Below are positions 33,517 through 35,252 of a stretch of DNA of 35,252 bases, in pieces. Numbering within the stretch: the stretch's first letter is position 1; each line of letters begins with the position of its first letter. The position numbers were made by a program, and so were the translations under genes. Source of the stretch: a virus; IMG/VR virus record IMGVR_UViG_3300007512_000112, positions 1 to 35,252 of that record, one strand, 5' to 3'. Under the pieces are notes generated by a model, which was given only the letters and a program-made list of their open reading frames with translations, was not told the DNA's origin and made no database searches.

Positions 33517-33591
33517 TGGTAGGGACAGAGGGAATCGAACCCCCATCTAAAGATTAGAAGTCTCTTGTTCTGTCCGTTGAACTATGCCCCC
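33517..33591 (-). tRNA. tRNA-Arg (UCU)
   Basis: 75 nt with encoded CCA. Acceptor GGGGGCA/TGTCCCT with two wobble pairs, D stem GTTC/GAAC, anticodon stem AGAGA/TCTTT, loop CTTCTAA giving UCU, T arm GGGGG-TTCGATT-CCCTC. It begins one base after the stop of the 61-aa gene. Confidence 0.9.
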
Positions 33592-33592
33592 T

Positions 33593-33778
33593 TTAAAATA
33601 AAACTATTAAGAATATTAAAAAATTAATAAACAGGACTCCTGCCAAGAGTCCAAATAAAAGATTGGTTCCTGCATATTCAGCATTGGGGCATCTATATTT
33701 AAGGTTATTATTATATTTTTGTTTAGGTGACTCTGGTTCAACGTCAAAGCGGTCTTTTTTATAATTCCATTTTAACAT
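33593..33778 (-). CDS. C-terminal membrane-anchored protein, 61 aa
   Basis: A polar N-terminal 38 residues, then a hydrophobic C-terminal end (LLFGLLAGVLFINFLIFLIVLF) that forms one or two membrane helices and ends the protein. Tail-anchored topology; function unknown. The tRNA-Arg starts one base after its stop. Confidence 0.6.
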   Translation of the reverse strand: MLKWNYKKDRFDVEPESPKQKYNNNLKYRCPNAEYAGTNLLFGLLAGVLFINFLIFLIVLF

Positions 33779-33796
33779 ATATATTATTACACTTGC

Positions 33797-34270
33797 CTAG
33801 CCTCCGCAAGCTACATAGTCAAATATTACTGGCTTGTCATCTATCCATCCTACGTTTTCTGGGTGAACATCAAATAGCTCACAATAATCTTTGCCTAGTC
33901 TTTCTTCTAAAAACTTATATGCTTTATTTTTCTTATTTCTCTTTGCTTTGGGCTGAATACAGATGCATTTACATTTGTAGTACGGCTTTACGCAATATTT
34001 GGTTAATTTAAATCTCTTGTCTTCTCTATCATCAATGGAACCAGTATGGTAAATCTTTACTACAAAGTCAATACTTTTCTTTGAGAATACTAATTTATAC
34101 GCTCCCTCGCCAATACATTCAAAATTTTGTGCTTCTAACTTTTCTATAAATGTTTCCTTCGCTAATGTAAAATCTATTCCATTGCTTACGTTGTTCAAGT
34201 CCCATGTAAGGGCATCGTCTTTGCATTGTCGCCATAGGTTAAGAATCTTCTCTGCTTTGTGATTGTTCAT
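33797..34270 (-). CDS. Kinase-fold-like mini-protein, 157 aa
   Basis: Resembles a shortened protein-kinase-like fold: GEGAYKLVF (54-62) is a Gly-rich loop, VVKIY with K72 matches the beta-3 Lys, DVHPENVGW (134-142) matches a catalytic loop (HxxN type), and PVIFDY (147-152) could play the DFG part. The usual large C-lobe is absent. Several Cys and Lys lie between (KCKCICIQPKAKRNKK). It may act on small molecules or be inactive. The match is based on motifs only. Confidence 0.6.
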   Translation of the reverse strand: MNNHKAEKILNLWRQCKDDALTWDLNNVSNGIDFTLAKETFIEKLEAQNFECIGEGAYKLVFSKKSIDFVVKIYHTGSIDDREDKRFKLTKYCVKPYYKCKCICIQPKAKRNKKNKAYKFLEERLGKDYCELFDVHPENVGWIDDKPVIFDYVACGG

Positions 34271-34436
34271 TATTTGATTGATTAATTATTTGTTTCAAAA
34301 TACCTTGGATTGTCGCCTCCTCAAGAGGAAGCGCATATAGGTCATGCTCCATTTCTTCTGCGAGTTGCTTGACCATTTCGAGGTCAAACTCATCAAGAAT
34401 AATCTTATACTGCTTGACTATAAGTTTGTCTCGCAT
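34239..34436 (-). CDS. Hypothetical acidic helical protein, 65 aa
   Basis: Not recognised. Helical with an acidic run (DEFDLEMVKQLAEEMEHDLY) and a polar Ser/Gln tail. It overlaps the kinase-like gene by 32 bp and the next gene by 32 bp. Confidence 0.6.
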   Translation of the reverse strand: MRDKLIVKQYKIILDEFDLEMVKQLAEEMEHDLYALPLEEATIQGILKQIINQSNNEQSQSREDS

Positions 34437-34788
34437 TTTGTTTCCTTCGATTATATTCTAAAGCCTGTTCCATCCAACGCTCAACAGGTTTCAACGCCTC
34501 AAGCATTTCGTGCCACTTATCTAAAGTAAATGCTCCAGAGCAACAGGTATTAAACCAATGTATTTGATCGCCATTCCATGAATTTTCTAGCATTAAAGTT
34601 TGTGGATAATTATATGCTCCATATTCTTTAATCCAACACCTTATAGAAGGAAAGCCATTCTCTGTTACATAAAGAACCTTTACAATAATTCCTTCTGGAA
34701 ACTCACTTGTTCTAGTGCTTGCCTTTAATATTTGAGAGTTGAGGGGTTGTCCTTCAATTCGTTTATTATTTAATAGATATATATTCAT
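34405..34788 (-). CDS. Hypothetical protein, 127 aa
   Basis: Not recognised. A mixed alpha/beta protein with several Trp and Tyr (RCWIKEYGAYNYPQTLMLENSWNG; DKWHEMLEALKPVERWMEQA). The first base overlaps the stop of the gene upstream. Confidence 0.65.
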   Translation of the reverse strand: MNIYLLNNKRIEGQPLNSQILKASTRTSEFPEGIIVKVLYVTENGFPSIRCWIKEYGAYNYPQTLMLENSWNGDQIHWFNTCCSGAFTLDKWHEMLEALKPVERWMEQALEYNRRKQNARQTYSQAV

Positions 34789-34988
34789 TATTCACAACTT
34801 TCTGGCGTTTCTGTTCTACCGATTTGTTCGATATAATTTATTTCTGCATTCTCTACCCATGCTGGAGAAACTTCAAAGTCTTCTTCAAGAGCTTTTAAAG
34901 CTATCTCATTTGCTTCATGCTCTGACTCTGCATCCACATAATATGTGCGAAAGGTTGATGAGGTAAATTCTACTTCATAGGTTTTCAT
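34788..34988 (-). CDS. Conserved small phage protein (YxVEFTSxTxRTYYVDAESEHEA), 66 aa
   Basis: The layout of one beta strand pair (TYEVEFTSSTFRTYYVDAES) followed by a helix with EANEIALKALE is typical of small phage and prophage proteins in a widely distributed family of unknown function. Confidence 0.7.
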   Translation of the reverse strand: MKTYEVEFTSSTFRTYYVDAESEHEANEIALKALEEDFEVSPAWVENAEINYIEQIGRTETPESCE

Positions 34989-34989
34989 G

Positions 34990-35247
34990 TTACATTAAGT
35001 CTTGTAGGTTATCGGTTGGATTATCTTTATTAAATTTATCTAGCCGTTCTTGCTCTTTATTTACGTGATGCGCTCCATCGAAATCTGTAGGGAATCTCTT
35101 ATATCCCATTTTTTCAGCTTGAGCTAATAAATCTTCAGCCATTTCAGTAACAATGCTATTAACTTCTGCTCCCATGCCCACTTCTTCAACTACTTCTACA
35201 TAGTCGTACTTGGGATCATATTGCATACTGCCTTCATAACCTCCCAT
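34990..35247 (-). CDS. Hypothetical acidic protein, 85 aa
   Basis: Not recognised. An acidic helical protein (EVNSIVTEMAEDLLAQAEKMG) with a Lys/Asp-rich end. The start at 35247 is five bases from the window edge, so an earlier start outside the window cannot be excluded. Confidence 0.55.
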   Translation of the reverse strand: MGGYEGSMQYDPKYDYVEVVEEVGMGAEVNSIVTEMAEDLLAQAEKMGYKRFPTDFDGAHHVNKEQERLDKFNKDNPTDNLQDLM

Positions 35248-35252
35248 TTCAT

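Overview
The window looks like part of the genome of a tailed double-stranded DNA phage. It holds about 75 tightly packed genes, most of them under 150 codons. It encodes phage-type proteins: an rIIA/rIIB pair, a PhoH-like ATPase, an ATP-dependent DNA ligase, a sigma-like factor, an ERCC4-type nuclease and a SprT-like protein. It also has tRNA genes and no ribosomal or core metabolic genes. Two small secreted Trp-rich proteins carry a GW(I/L)Y..W(L/F).W..WVWT..YP..W pattern that I know mainly from Verrucomicrobiota. A verrucomicrobial host is therefore my best guess, but it is an inference.

Layout. (1) 24-4703, minus strand, AT-rich: C2H2/ERCC4 nuclease, an unknown HTH/coiled-coil protein, a sigma-like factor with a cysteine cluster, a zinc-ribbon protein, a membrane-anchored GAF-like protein and PhoH. 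(2) 4740-5704, the only plus-strand block: four small genes ending in a strong terminator at 5792-5834. (3) 5864-20096, minus strand and visibly more GC-rich: a hyper-variable region of about 40 very small genes. They are separated by repeated punctuation: a terminator hairpin, a fixed-length 29-nt GGCACGG/CCGTGCC element (13 copies), an A/T tract, then a sigma70-type promoter. Recognisable genes here are a GP88-family protein, an HhH-GPD glycosylase-like protein, a DUF932-like protein, a WYL-like protein, tRNA-Leu, tRNA-Cys and an odd tRNA-like gene. (4) 20099-25569, minus strand, AT-rich: SprT-like protein, a candidate structured RNA of about 300 nt at 21141-21437, small lipoproteins and membrane proteins, and DNA ligase. 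(5) 25617-29068: rIIB and rIIA, each with its own promoter and terminator. (6) 29146-35247: more small early-type genes, a second HhH-GPD-like protein, a kinase-like mini-protein, the second Trp-rich secreted protein and tRNA-Arg.

The strongest unexplained signal is regulatory. Sixteen minus-strand genes have TTGAC(A/T), a 16- or 17-bp spacer, a -10 hexamer, then only 6-8 nt before the ATG, which predicts leaderless mRNAs. Most of these promoters also carry TGTCA exactly 13 bp after TTGAC(A/T), giving an inverted repeat across the promoter. Another set has long A-rich leaders without Shine-Dalgarno sequences. Together with the hairpin elements these form mobile-looking cassettes like the promoter/stem-loop (PeSL) cassettes of T4-type phages. 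All functions are inferred from reading the sequence; no database search was run.
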